Shown piece by piece: positions 1 through 11,024 of a DNA stretch of 64,000 nt. The stretch's first letter is position 1, and each line of letters opens with the position of its first letter. The translations under genes were made by a program, and so were the position numbers. A model generated the notes under the pieces. It saw only the letters and a list, made by a program, of their open reading frames with translations. It did not search any database and had not been told where the DNA came from. Source of the DNA: Chlamydoabsidia padenii (taxonomy: Eukaryota > Mucoromycota > Mucoromycetes > Mucorales > Cunninghamellaceae); contig JAIWND010000014.1 of NCBI GenBank assembly GCA_025330725.1, positions 434,001 to 498,000 on the forward strand. Direction: 5' to 3'.

Positions 1-2
1 AG

Positions 3-38
<36 letters not shown>

Positions 39-43
39 CTTAC

Positions 44-817
44 TATAGTGGTGACACATGTTGCGACTAAACCTCGAAGACCGTTTTGATATCCAATAGT
101 GAGTCCATACTTGACCAAAGAAGTGACCAGAGCAGCAACACCTATGAGAGCATTACGACCAGTTGCAATATGAATAGCCACGGCATATTGAGATTCTTTT
201 TGTGCTAGAGTAGGCATAAAATGATACTTTGTGAACATCAAGGTAAACATAAGAATCACAAAGACATCGTAGCTGAGGACCGTGATGGAGGCTGGTAGTT
301 TGTACCCAATCGTGCAATGATAAGGGAGGTCTTGAGAGATATCAATCACACGGTAATAGATCATCAATACCACCAAGGCAACATAAGGGAAGAGGATAAT
401 CACATTAAAGTTGTAACAAAAAGATCGGAAACGTGAAGTCTTTGGCATTTCGATAATATACATCTACATAAATAGGAAGATAGAGGTTATTAAATGTATA
501 ACATAAAACTGGTATAATGGTCTTACCTTTTCAATCCAATAGAGATACAATATAATCTTGTTAACGGTATAAATCAGTGAGATGTTGAAGAAGGAGAGAG
601 AGCATGAGACATTGTTCGCATTGTTGGTGCTAGTCACCATGCACCCAATCAGAGCGACAGTCCATGAGCATATATATAACGCCAAAAGCAATCCACGTAT
701 GTAATAAACTCGTCCTTCAATACTGGCCACCTTTCGTCCAAATATAACCGACATGATTGTGATACAGGCGACACTACATATTTCGGCCACGATTTCATAT
801 CCATCAGGTGAATACAT
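44..817 (-). CDS. multipass membrane protein, 5' part (runs off left edge)
   Basis: Two exons are visible, 817-527 and 463-44, joined in phase 0 through a GT-AG intron; a third donor (GTAAGT) at 43 opens an intron that leaves the window, so the 3' end is missing. The 237 visible residues contain several hydrophobic segments separated by short loops, as in a 7-TM or transporter-like protein; no signature residues were recognised. The start at 817 (MYSPDGYEIV) is chosen because upstream codons in the frame (to 982) are low-complexity leader-like sequence. The intron beyond 43 contains a 29-nt A tract (minus sense). It is divergent from the Timeless-family gene with a 338-bp shared upstream region. 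Family not identified; could be a fungal GPCR-like protein, but nothing in the sequence proves that. Confidence 0.6.
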
Positions 818-1155
818 GTTGAAGTCGCCAGTTAGGTAATAGTTTGTCTCTTGGGTTGAGTGATGGGTATGTATAAAATGAGTATAATTGAGGTGATAAA
901 AGGAAGGCGTGGGGAGAAGGTAGAATGACAGAAATTGGAGCGAAAGAAAGGAAAGGGGGAGTTTTTGGGAGGGGAGTCCCAAGTTTTATGAAATTGATTT
1001 TCAAATCCCTACAACACTCGAAAAGGAAAGAGCCAAAAGAAAGAACCCAGCCAAGGTTTCATTTCCCGCCTCACGGGGAAAAAAAAAAAAAATTAAAAAC
1101 GGGGTCGCGCCATTGTCGTCCCTCTCTTTTCTTTTAACTTTTTTTTTTTTTTACC
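818..1155. promoter_or_regulatory. divergent promoter region with a TTTTCAAATCCC element
   Basis: This 338-bp spacer separates two divergently transcribed genes. It carries the recurrent element at 996-1010 (on the minus strand it reads GGGATTTGAAAATC), a GC-rich inverted block near 1066-1080 (cccgcctcacgggg) and A/T tracts directly before the plus-strand start. No gene is seen in it. Confidence 0.45.
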
Positions 1156-4100
1156 ATGGACGAATCTGACACTTACCTTGAAGAACATGAACGGACTCGC
1201 CAACTAATCTTGACTACCTGTACTGCTTTGGGTGGATTTGAAGATTCTTTGTCACCAGAAGGCACACTACAGCGAAAGTATACTCTTGGGGATGAAGCTC
1301 TGCGTACGTGAAAAGCACAACAGCAATAACATGTATTCAAGGATTAACTCTCTCTTTTATATTATTATTACTCCATAGCTTGCTTGAAAGATCTCAAGCG
1401 CATTATAAGGGCTGATGAATTATTGACCAAAGACATACTCATTGAACTCAACGTACTGGAAACAGATCTTATCCCAATTATACTCACTCAAGCAAAAAAG
1501 GCCACTCCTGCTGCTGAACGACTTGTCTTGGCTTGTGGTAAGCTATAATAGTATTTGACACGTTGTGAAGCTAAACGTGCCCTGACAATGAAATTTTTAT
1601 GTTTTGTCTTGTTTATAGTTGAAATCATTGTACCTATGACTTGGCCTATCGCTCGAAAACCAGAAGAAAACGAAGACGACCAGGACCCTAATCTATTACA
1701 CAACTACCGAAAACTCAAGCTCAAGCTACTCGAAAATGGGGTGTTTGAAGCTATTTTACGTGTATGTGTCAAATCTTTAAAAATCCCTTACAGGTAAGAC
1801 AAACCGTAAAAACAACAACAACTATGCAATACTTACATATCTTTTACTTGCTGTATTCTAGGGAACGATCTTCACGGGACCAGGCAATCATTCGACTGAC
1901 GCTCTACTTATGGCGAAATCTGACAGCTATTGTTGATCCAAAGGCATCGAGTATATCTTCTGATGAAAAGGTTTTACTGTCCAAATTGCAGGTACTAACA
2001 AAGAATTCCCCTCACCACCTTCCAGAAATGATACTAACACAAACTCTACTAGGAACGTCTATTGATTCGATTCCATGAAGCTAATGTGTTGGAACTTTTG
2101 TTGACCATTGCTTCTACGACTGGTGCCACCGAATCCAACGAATGGAACACTATTTTGCTGGAAATCATCTACAATCTACTTGAATTTGCTGGTGTGAAGG
2201 AAACCGCCACTGTTGATAACAAGGATAAGGTATAAAAACAAAAAAAAAAAAATGAATGAAAACAAAGAGCAAATGGTTAAAGCCCATTTACATATTGATT
2301 CTCCTTCCCTCAATAGAACAAATACAATGCTGCATCCAAGACTTTATCAACTCTCCTTCAATCTGAAAACAGCAAGAAACGTCTCAAAACCCAACATGCA
2401 CCATCTCGACACAATCGTTTTGGAGGAACTTATACTCTGGAAGGATGGGTAAGATAAAACGAAGCTGTATGGACTAGACTGGACTGGATACTGACTTTTT
2501 TTGTTTTTGTTTTTGTAGGATGGATCAAAACACGTCTCTCATAAACAAAGTGGTGGATATGCAGAAATAGAGGAACTTGTCAATTTACGGCAAAAGAACC
2601 GAGGTGGACAAAAACGAAAACAAAGGGTAAGGTGTAAAGACTATGCGGCGTCAATATATGCAAACAGTTAATAATATTCTGTTTTGTTGTGATGGGGGGG
2701 GTCTTCTGTGTATTGCATGATGATAAAGGACGAAATCGGGACCCATAACACCTACGAAGATCGCTCTGCTCTATTGTATCTTAAGCGATTCTCTCTAGCT
2801 TTTTTGGAATCATGCTTTAATGGTAAGACTGAAAAGAAAAGGCAAATGATATTATGGATTGCACTACTAACCTACTTTACCTCCTACCACAGCATTTTAC
2901 TCTTCAATACTCAAGGATATGCAACGAGAAGACAAGTCGATCGTTGAACGGGATTATGCTCGCTTCTATTTTACTCAAAAATGGTTTTTAGAGCTGTTTG
3001 GTTACGAAATCGCAGCAGTAAATACAAAACGAATGGAAAAAGAAAAACAAGAACAACTAGCAACAAAGGATCAACTCATTTTACCTGGCGGATCGCAGCA
3101 ACCCAACTTCACCAACGAAAATGGCCAATCCGGGACGACTCTTGAAACGCCATCAAATCAGGAGGGAACATCGATACATGGAAACACGACCGACGCACCA
3201 GTATCTACCAACCCTGACGATCACCACTCTCAAGATAAAGAGCCGGGTACTTTTGATTACGACTTGATTGCTAACATAATGGATCTGAATATGTTTTGGG
3301 CATGTATGCGTCGGATACGGGTTTGTATGGATGATAAGGTAATGATGAATATAATGATGGGGATACACTAGCTAGGTATTTTTTGTACTAACCACAGATA
3401 TTTTTATTATTACTAGCTTTGGTTTGATGTACAAGTAACAGCCGACTGTCTTCGACAAATGGTAAGTACAGAACAGAGAAGGGGATGGGGGGAGGGTAAA
3501 ATGTCGTGTGAATTACTAACTGGTATGTTATTATTTAGTTGACTACTCTTAATGGAATGGGTCGATCTACTGTACAAGAACACCGTGATGTGGCTGAATA
3601 CATACAAAGAAATATCTATCATGAACAATTCACTTTGGATATCTTCCCCGATCTTATCAGAACATACAGTAATCAATCTTTTGGGTAAGATAACATGATC
3701 CAAAGAAAAAAAAAAAAAAAAAGAAACTATTACTATGTGTACTAACTAAAACTTCAACTTGATTTGATGGGCATATGCTTGCATGAATTTGTTTTTTTTA
3801 TTTTAGATACATAGAAACGGTGATCCAACTGATTCATGTTATACTGAAACTTCTGGAACAATATTGTAAACAAGAACAGGTCCATTTTGTGCGAAGAAAG
3901 AAGGCGCCAAAAAGGAAACCCAAGAAACCAGGTAACCGACTGTAACAATAAGAAGAAAAAGGCATGGACAACTCACACTTGATATTTTGATAGCTGACGT
4001 GGAAAACTCACCAAGTGCTGAAAAAGAAGTAACTGGTCACGAAGACCAAGACTCTCAAGATGAAGAAGATCGCGATCAGCAAATCGCTTATCGTGAACAT

Positions 4101-4363
4101 GTCTTTGCATTCAAGTCTTTTGAAAAGGTAAAGGGAATCATGACACCACTACCGTATGACTAACACGTTTTTTTTGTTTTTTTTTTGTGTTTTTTTACTA
4201 CTATGAAATCTAGCGATTTGCGACTTATGACTTTGTTAGAGTCAGCTGCATACTCTTGGAGGATTATCAAAACCTGCGACCCGAAGTCCTTCATGCCATC
4301 ACAAGCATATTCCACCGTATCATGGTCAAGACAAAAGCAGAACACCTATTCTGGAAAGTAAGT

Positions 4364-4431
<68 letters not shown>

Positions 4432-4695
4432 TGGCAATAGGTATTTAACATTATTTTCAACCAATCTTTTTTATTTTAGATGCCCACACTGGAACTATTC
4501 AATCGTATCATTCAAGACCGAGCTTCCATTCCAAAAACACCTGCTCTGGACCAATTGGTACAATTCATCCGCTATGTGGTTCGTCAATTCATCAAGAAAT
4601 CAGAAACCTACCCCCTCTTGCTTGTTGAAACCTTATTCAAGATAGAACCTTGTCGCATAGCAGAAAATAAAACTAATCCTCCTCCTTCGACATAA
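1156..4695 (+). CDS. TOF1: Tof1/Swi1/Timeless replication fork protection protein
   Basis: Subunit of the fork protection complex (with Csm3/Swi3 and Mrc1) that stabilises stalled replication forks and supports checkpoint signalling in the nucleus. Fifteen exons: 1156-1303, 1379-1537, 1619-1793, 1862-1991, 2053-2229, 2317-2448, 2519-2626, 2729-2822, 2893-3338, 3417-3461, 3539-3684, 3807-3931, 3994-4127, 4214-4357, 4480-4695, total 2379 nt, 792 residues. The N-terminal Timeless domain is clear (CTALGGFEDS, ILRVCVKSLKIPYRERSSRD, SRHNRFGGTYTLEGW, KRFSLAFLESCFN), followed by WFLELFGYE, an acidic/Asn-rich linker, a basic stretch (RRKKAPKRKPKKP) and a helical C-terminal part ending PPPST. It is shorter than yeast Tof1 (about 1240) and S. 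pombe Swi1 (about 970), lacking most of the low-complexity C-terminus. Intron 14 holds a 60-nt A tract. A polyadenylation signal AATAAA lies at 4753-4758. Confidence 0.93.
4369..4428 (+). repeat. 60-nt poly(A) tract inside TOF1 intron 14
   Basis: An uninterrupted A tract of about 60 nt lies eleven bases after the intron 14 donor (4358). It is the longest homopolymer in the window; its length is probably variable and hard to assemble. Confidence 0.9.
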
Positions 4696-5317
4696 TTGCA
4701 CATTACATTATTTACATATCATTTCCCCTGTTGTCATTTTTAAACATTTGTAAATAAAACATACATTATTTGGATACTATCATATATTTAACTAAAGGAT
4801 CGGCCTGGGTATATGTTTTAAAGCGGCGGGATTGAAAATGTGGGGAATATTAATTGACCTGAAATTAACAGGATCGTATGTTACTATTATGGAGACCATA
4901 CCTTTAAAATGTGGGGCAAATCATCTAACTACAAAGACTTCAAAGAAGAAGTGGAGAGGTAGGATATGGATTGTCCTAGTTGATTTTCCTGTATATCGAG
5001 GTATAGTTGTAATTTGCTTTCTTGCTAGGCAAGAGATCAAGGTTTTTGACGCAAAAGAAATAAAAGTATAACTGTTCCTGGTGGACTGAGCTATGATGAT
5101 TTGTATAAAAAGTTGCTTTGCATATGTTTCAAACACCGGGCACTGATTGATTCACATCCCGCTCAGTAAGGAAATTGATCCAATCAATTTTCTTGATTTT
5201 GAAAGTCTGAGTCACAGCGATTTTTTTTTTTCCCTGTTTTAAAAAAAAAAGGTTCCTTCTACTTCTTCCCCCTTCTTCTTCACTTTCAACTTTTTTTTTC
5301 TTCTTTACGTCCACATC
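4696..5317. other. intergenic, TOF1 3' end to PDX2 promoter
   Basis: Contains the TOF1 3' UTR, a copy of the recurrent element (GGCGGGATTGAAAA at 4825-4838) about 480 bp before the PDX2 start, and T-rich pyrimidine tracts just before that start. No supportable gene. Confidence 0.5.
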
Positions 5318-6093
5318 ATGGTATCTGAACAAACTTCTTCCGGTGTTATCGTTGGTGTTCTGGGTAAGAATATATGAAATAGGGATGGGATACATAGATT
5401 AAAAACTTGATATGATGCTTTACATCTTTATTAACCTTGTTACTAATGATATGATCCTTTTTTTTTTTTTACTGTGTATACTTGATAGCTTTACAAGGGG
5501 CTTTCCTCGAACATATGCATATGCTGACCAACATTCCATCGGTTAAAGAAGTACTTGCTGTCCGTACCGAAGAACAACTCAACAGTGTAGATTGTCTTAT
5601 CATTCCTGGTGGTGAATCGACGGCGATGGCTTTGATTGCTGAACGTTGCAACATGCTGGAACCTTTACGTCAATTTGTGCATGCCAAGCCAACGTGGGGA
5701 ACATGTGCAGGTATGATCATGCTTGCTGACGAAGTGACTGGGGCCAAGAAAGGTGGACAACAATTACTGGGTGGACTCTCGATCTGTGTGAACCGTAACC
5801 AATTCGGCACTCAAAAGGATTCATTCGAGACCATGTTGCACTTTCCAACTGTGCTAGGCGAAAACCAACCCTTCCATGCTGTTTTTATTCGTGCTCCTGT
5901 GATCACAGCTATCAAGGCGGATGATGTGGAAATCTTGTCTCGGTTGGAATCTAAAGTGGGTAATACGGATGGGGATACCATTGTCGCAGTGCGTCAGCGT
6001 CATTTGTTGGCTACAGCTTTCCATCCCGAATTGACTCGCGATAACCGACTCCATCAATACTTTGTACATATGGCCCTCCAACATAAACAATAA
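5318..6093 (+). CDS. PDX2: pyridoxal 5'-phosphate synthase glutaminase subunit (Pdx2/Sno)
   Basis: Class I glutamine amidotransferase that hydrolyses glutamine and passes ammonia to the Pdx1/Snz synthase in the DXP-independent vitamin B6 pathway. Exons 5318-5363 and 5489-6093 (phase-1 junction) give 216 residues, close to the family norm of about 190-230. Visible landmarks: ALQGAFLEH near the N-terminus, oxyanion-strand PGGEST (about 55-60), nucleophile Cys88 in WGTCAGM, and the catalytic His194/Glu196 pair in HPEL. The first exon supplies the IVGVLALQG beta strand, which fixes the start at 5318. The Pdx1 partner is not in this window. Poly(A) signal AATAAA at 6274-6279. Confidence 0.95.
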
Positions 6094-6836
6094 TTTATCA
6101 TCATCAATGGTGGCGAACAGGATCATGGGTGCAACGTAATCATCGACATGGATATCATTTGGTATTAAGGATTAGATTACTTATAGATATAGATTAGATA
6201 ATAATAGATTGTTTTTATATACACTTGGACATGTGTGGGTGCATGTCTTTTTATCCTCTTATTCCTCGATATCAATAAAGTATGAAATAAACTATGTAGC
6301 ATTTGTGTGAACGGACTTGTCTTTTATTTGAAATATGTATGGGATATATTTGTAGTTTGTTGGGATCAGGATTAACGATGATTCATGCATGAATCTTTGA
6401 TGCTTGCATTTAGATGGGTGATGCCGTGATCAACCCCTTTTTCACCGATCAGAGTAAAAAAGCGACAGTTTCCTATTTGGGCTCTTTCGAGTACCGCTTG
6501 ATGATTCATCTCATACAAGGTTTGTGTCAACTAGATGTTTGTGAACCACCAGGACTGTCGAATATGTAATAAGGGAGTGGCGTGTTAAAGCTGGGTACAG
6601 TAATAAGGTCTCCTACCATGGTCCTCTATACTCTACTGCCAACACATACCCGCCCAGAACTCGTCTGAAATCTACACCCACACCTTCGGCCGAGCTGGCC
6701 TGATGCTTATGGCCAACATATTCCCTCGAGCAAAATCGGGGTTTACATTGTAAAATCCGATTCTGCATGAAATTCCACATTTGTCAAATTTCCTTCATGA
6801 TCAGAGCTAGTCTACACGACGGAGAATTCTCGTTTG

Positions 6837-6882
<46 letters not shown>

Positions 6883-7271
6883 AAAGTCTTTGATCACACA
6901 CCATAAGTTGCACGTTGCCACTTTAATCATTAGCATCGTTTGGTATTTGAGTGAGTGCGTATGTATACAGTGGTTTACAGAGACCTGACTAGGATGGCGG
7001 CATTTCAAAATTTCGTTTAATCATGCCAAAGTTAACACAATCATTGACAAACAGATACAAGAGAGAGAGACAAATAAGTGTAAAGTTTATTAGACCAAAG
7101 AGATCGATAGGAGTAGGGGGATAGACTTTGGTTTACATACAAATTGAGAAGTGATACAAAATAAAAAAAAAAGGGGGGGAAAGATACAATAACATAACTA
7201 CCTAACAAACTACTTAACAAACAAACAAATAAACAATAACATGATACAATACTAGTAGTAAGAGACCATTA
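6094..7271. other. intergenic with dispersed repeat copy A
   Basis: The first 200 bp are the PDX2 3' UTR. From 6631 to 6897 lies a diverged repeat that recurs inverted at 18012-18190. The segment 7085-7271 is AT-rich 3' flank of the minus-strand IML2 gene. The short ORF at 6767-6988 is the repeat plus its poly-Lys tract and is not called as a gene. Confidence 0.5.
6631..6897 (+). repeat. dispersed inverted repeat, copy A
   Basis: Matches the reverse complement of 18012-18190. Shared blocks in order: CTCTACtGCCAACAC, a looser CCCGCCC-rich middle, AAAATCCGAyTCTGCATGAA, then TCAGAGCTrGTCTACACGAC and CGTTTGAAAAAA followed by AAATCCAAA. Copy A carries about 40 bp more in the middle and a 43-nt A tract (6837-6879) where copy B has only A7G. 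Origin unknown; no terminal repeats or target duplication recognised. Confidence 0.75.
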
Positions 7272-10200
7272 TTAGGTGGAAGCAGTGTTGGTGGGAATGA
7301 CTGGTGTGCTTGAGCTTCCAGTCAATCGTTTGACAATGGACATTCTTTTACGCCCATGTGTTGTCAATCCTTTTTCTGGCTTGGCAGGTACAGTTTCAGG
7401 CACACCAAGTTCGATTGCATGAGTGATGGCCAAGTTTAACCGCTAAAATAAATAAAAAGGTTCGTTAGTCAGTCAGTCAGTCCCATCATATAACTTTTTT
7501 TTTTTCCTAATCCAACTTACAATGGCCAGACGGTATTCAAAGTCATATCCGGAGAAAGACAAAGCTTGTTCCCATAATGCTCTTGCCCGCTTATATTCAT
7601 CGAGAGCCCAAAGAGTTATACCGGATTCCCTATCAAAAGAAGTGATAATAAAAAAAAAAAAAAGACAGTCTATGAGTATCTTTGAAGTCCTTTTTTTTTT
7701 CTTCTTCTGCTTGATCCCCCCTTACTTACCAATAAGCAAAAGGCACAATCCACTTTGAGTGCTTGATATGTTCCTTGTGATCGATGACCCAGTTCAAATG
7801 CACAATGGCGTCCTTGGGGCGATTTAGTGAGTTCAAAATAGAGGATTTCATAACCAGTAGAGTACCGCGTTGATCGTAGTAATCAGGCACAGGTGCATTA
7901 GGAGCCAATTCAATCACCCTGATTTCATATTCTTGCTTTTCACGTTCATAGATAGATTCCAATGTACCATCGATCAACACCAGGCATTGTTCTAGAGCTT
8001 GTTCCGTCATGGAGGGGAAACAATTCCACATGGCGAGGATTTCCAAGGCAGGCAAACTAAAGTCCATGTCTTGATAACCACTTTGCTCAAAAAAGTCCAC
8101 CCGACGAGTCACATATTGTTCCATCTGAGATTTCTTCTTCTTGTCCATTAGCTTGGGTGCTTCGGCAAAGGCCAGGATCGCTTCCGTACGGTTACCCATC
8201 ATTTCCATACATGCACCATAAAAGTATTTCATAAACGCAGGCGAGTGGTGCTTGTCTTGAAGATCAGAGATGCGTTCCGAGGTGCTTGACCAGTCCAGAG
8301 CCATCGCGCAGTTGAAGGCAATTTCGAGTGTCGCTAGGTGTCCCATCGTTGTTTCCGCCCACGCCCCTTGACTGACTTCATAGGTATACACAAAGGATTG
8401 AGTGGATAGTGGTAAGTTTTTGGCCAGGCGAGATACTCGACCGGCGAAGTATAAGAAGAAGGCGGAGTTGGGGTAACTTTGTTGAGCATCCAATAGACAT
8501 TCGATCGCAGGCTGTACCAATTCTTGAGTGAGTAGTTGAGGTGCAAAGGACGTGAGGATGACATAATAAGATAAAAGCCTAAAAAAGAGCAAGGATGAGT
8601 ACAATGATATTTACTTGTAGTTGTATCTTTTTTTTTTTTCTTCTTCTTCTTTCTTACATCATAGAAGCCAGAGGTGATCGAATACGGCGACCTTCGAGAC
8701 AGAGCTTCAATAGGGCAAATCCAAGATGCTTGTCAGCTTTCCATCCAAAGGCAGACACAATGCGGAGAATCTTGGGTGGTAAAGATGAGAGCAAGAGATG
8801 CACGGACCCAATACTAAACAATTTAAAAACAGTTAGTCTAATCATGCCCTTTAGCCCCCTTCCCCCCTTTTTATATACATATACATTTGTTTTCATTACC
8901 CGAATTGAATAGCTGATATAGTATCTTGATCCATGTATTTGTTAAAGTCTTGTCCCATGCGCTTGTATTCCTGCCATACCAAACTATAGCTGCTATAGGC
9001 TAGTAAAGAAATTTAAAGTTAGAGTCAAAGAGTTAATCAAAAAATGTATTTCTTTTCTTTAAATGTGTATTACCCCGGCGGAGATTCATGCCCATTTTCA
9101 AATAGCCCACCACAGTTTCTTGAGTCATGTGAATGATACCCATCAATAATCCACATTCTGCTTTGATCACATGAGCACGCAAAGCACCATTTGTCATAAA
9201 GGCAGGTTGGCTGTTCATTTCATCTTGGTTGAGAGGTCTGGTATTGGTGGGTAAGTTGGTTGGATTGGAGCCCATCAAATTGGTAAAGTAATGAGACACG
9301 GTATCCTTGAGAGGCTTCTTGGCGGAGGCTGCATCCACTTGGGCATTGGCGAATTGATAAGTTTCTGTCAAGGTAAGAATGGCGTTCTCTGCATCTTTTG
9401 GATCGGATGACTTTTAGAGCACATATACAGGTTTGGTTAGTAAATTTGAGCTATTTGTCAAAGCCAAACTAGTTCCACATGATCTACTTACACTAATAGC
9501 TAGAGAAGAGACCGGCACCGAGATATTAGATCGAAGAGAATAAATAAAAAAGAGTAAAGGGATGAGTGCCAGTGATGAGAGAAGAGACTTGGTCTACATA
9601 CCTTTAATAAATGCCATGCATCCGAGACCAAGAGCGTAAAGAGGATCACTATCAAGAGATAAAATAAGAGCAGTTTGTCAGTAAACATGTACGATATTCC
9701 CTTTGTTCATCCATCTATTCCTTTCTTCTTTCCCACATATCACTTACTTTTCCGCACGAGTACTAAAGATACTTTTGGCGTCAGCAAACTTGTTATTGAA
9801 AAAAGCTTGCATACCCTTGAGCATGTTTTGATCTATAACAAAAGTTGAAGAAAACTTGTTAACAATAGTTACCATCAACCCCTCCCCCCTTTTTTTTTTG
9901 GACACTTCACTTACCATATTTTTCCTGTTCGCGAGGACCCATAGTATTAGGTGAGACAGACTTTAGGTCGATTTTTCCGGGCACCACTGAGTTAGTTTGA
10001 GAGTATTCTTGATCACGCAGTTCGTTTGGTAATTCAGTGGAAGAAGAAGGCGCCGCACCAGGAGTAGGAGGAGTGACATAATCCGCCATGTTTTTATCAG
10101 CAGGTAAGTCCAGACTTTTGCGTGCTATATCAATTTGCACACTCAAATCGGGTTTCTTGTTAATGATGGTATTATCGTCTTGATCAGGATTATCACCAGG

Positions 10201-10692
10201 GACAGGGGTGCCAGGTTCACTTGTCGTATCGTCTTGAGAGGTTGTTGTCAAAGTATCAATAGCCAAACCATCCACCTTGTTTGTTTCTTCATCCTTGTTA
10301 TGGTCACCATTTTCTGTACCAGATTTGACATCCTTTTGTTGTTGTTGCTGTTGTTGTTGTTGCACTGTTCCTTGTAAAGCACTGATGACCATGGAAAGTC
10401 CGAGAGCATCCCCAGCCTGTAGACCACCTTCTTCATTATCTTCGTCATCATCATCTTCATCGTCTTCTTCATTGTCTTCACCTTGTCTTTCACCAACAGC
10501 ATCAGCAAATTCATCTTCGTCGTCCTCTATCACTTTGTTGTCTTTGTTTGTTGTTGTTGTTGTGGTGGTGGTGGTGTCATTTGATACGGTTGCTGAATGG
10601 TCGGAAGTTGTGGCGGAGGTATTGACTTCAGTGGTATCTTCCTTGACTTCAGTAGGTGGAGCTTCTTTAATTTCCAAAGGAGTGTCGGTCAT
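7272..10692 (-). CDS. IML2: Iml2/TTC39 family TPR-like protein
   Basis: Member of the Iml2/Tpr-39 family (yeast Iml2 links to mitochondrial outer membrane and lipid-droplet inclusion-body clearance). Ten exons on the minus strand: 10692-9915, 9832-9748, 9648-9602, 9499-9492 (8-nt micro-exon), 9410-9074, 8999-8900, 8813-8658, 8578-7730, 7629-7521, 7442-7272; 2640 nt, 879 residues. Residues 1-about 260 are a disordered acidic region with Thr runs, a Glu/Asp block and a 9-Gln run; the family domain follows, with landmarks MLKGMQAFFNNKFADAKS, YALGLGCMAFIKA, SIGSVHLLLSSLPPKILR, FFLYFAGRVSRL and TPR-like helices to the C-terminus (VPETVPAKPEKG tail). The start at 10692 is preferred over the in-frame codon at 10866 because the intervening sequence is poly-purine leader. 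Function in this fungus is inferred from family only. Confidence 0.92.
9492..9499 (-). other. 8-nt coding micro-exon of IML2
   Basis: Exon of eight bases (CTATTAGT, minus strand) flanked by AG at 9501-9500 and GTAAGT from 9491. It joins phase 1 (..FIK) to phase 0 (SSDPKDAENA..), giving KAISSSDPKDAENA, which fits the conserved helix of the family. Without it the flanking exons do not join in frame. Confidence 0.8.
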
Positions 10693-11024
10693 GATATAAT
10701 GTAAGGGTTTATATGAATTGGAAGAGGAGGGTAAAAAACAAAAAGAAGGGAAGAGAAAGAAAAAAAAAAGACAAAGAGGAAAAAAAAAAAAAGAGAGGTG
10801 AAGAAATTGGATTTTGGCTTGTGTAACTTGATTTTTACAAAAGAGTTTCACAAAAATCAATCTCAACGAGGGGCGTGTCGTTTGGTGAGTTCAATGGGTT
10901 CAACTTTATAGTGATACGTACGGGGAATAGTAGGCTCTTGTGATACACAGTGAGAAGGCAAGATAAAAGAGTTGCTTTTTTATTATCATAATTATTTACT
11001 AATACATCTAATTATAATCTACAC
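10693..11024. other. intergenic, IML2 leader and cysteine synthase 3' flank
   Basis: Purine-rich 5' leader of IML2 (A tracts at 10755-10795) and AT-rich 3' flank of the next minus-strand gene. No gene or RNA seen; no clear copy of the recurrent promoter element here. Confidence 0.4.

Noticed and set aside
4256..4645. 129-residue ORF with a long poly-Lys stretch on the plus strand
   Set aside because: It reads through TOF1 exon 14, the A-tract intron and exon 15 in a partly wrong frame; splicing explains the region.
6837..6879. SINE or retroposon poly(A) tail ending repeat copy A
   Set aside because: Homology with copy B continues beyond the A tract (AAATCCAAA..), so the tract is an internal expansion of a short A run and not a terminal tail.
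10277..10699. 140-residue plus-strand ORF rich in Ser, Cys and Val runs
   Set aside because: Antisense shadow of the Glu/Asp/Gln/Thr repeats at the IML2 N-terminus.
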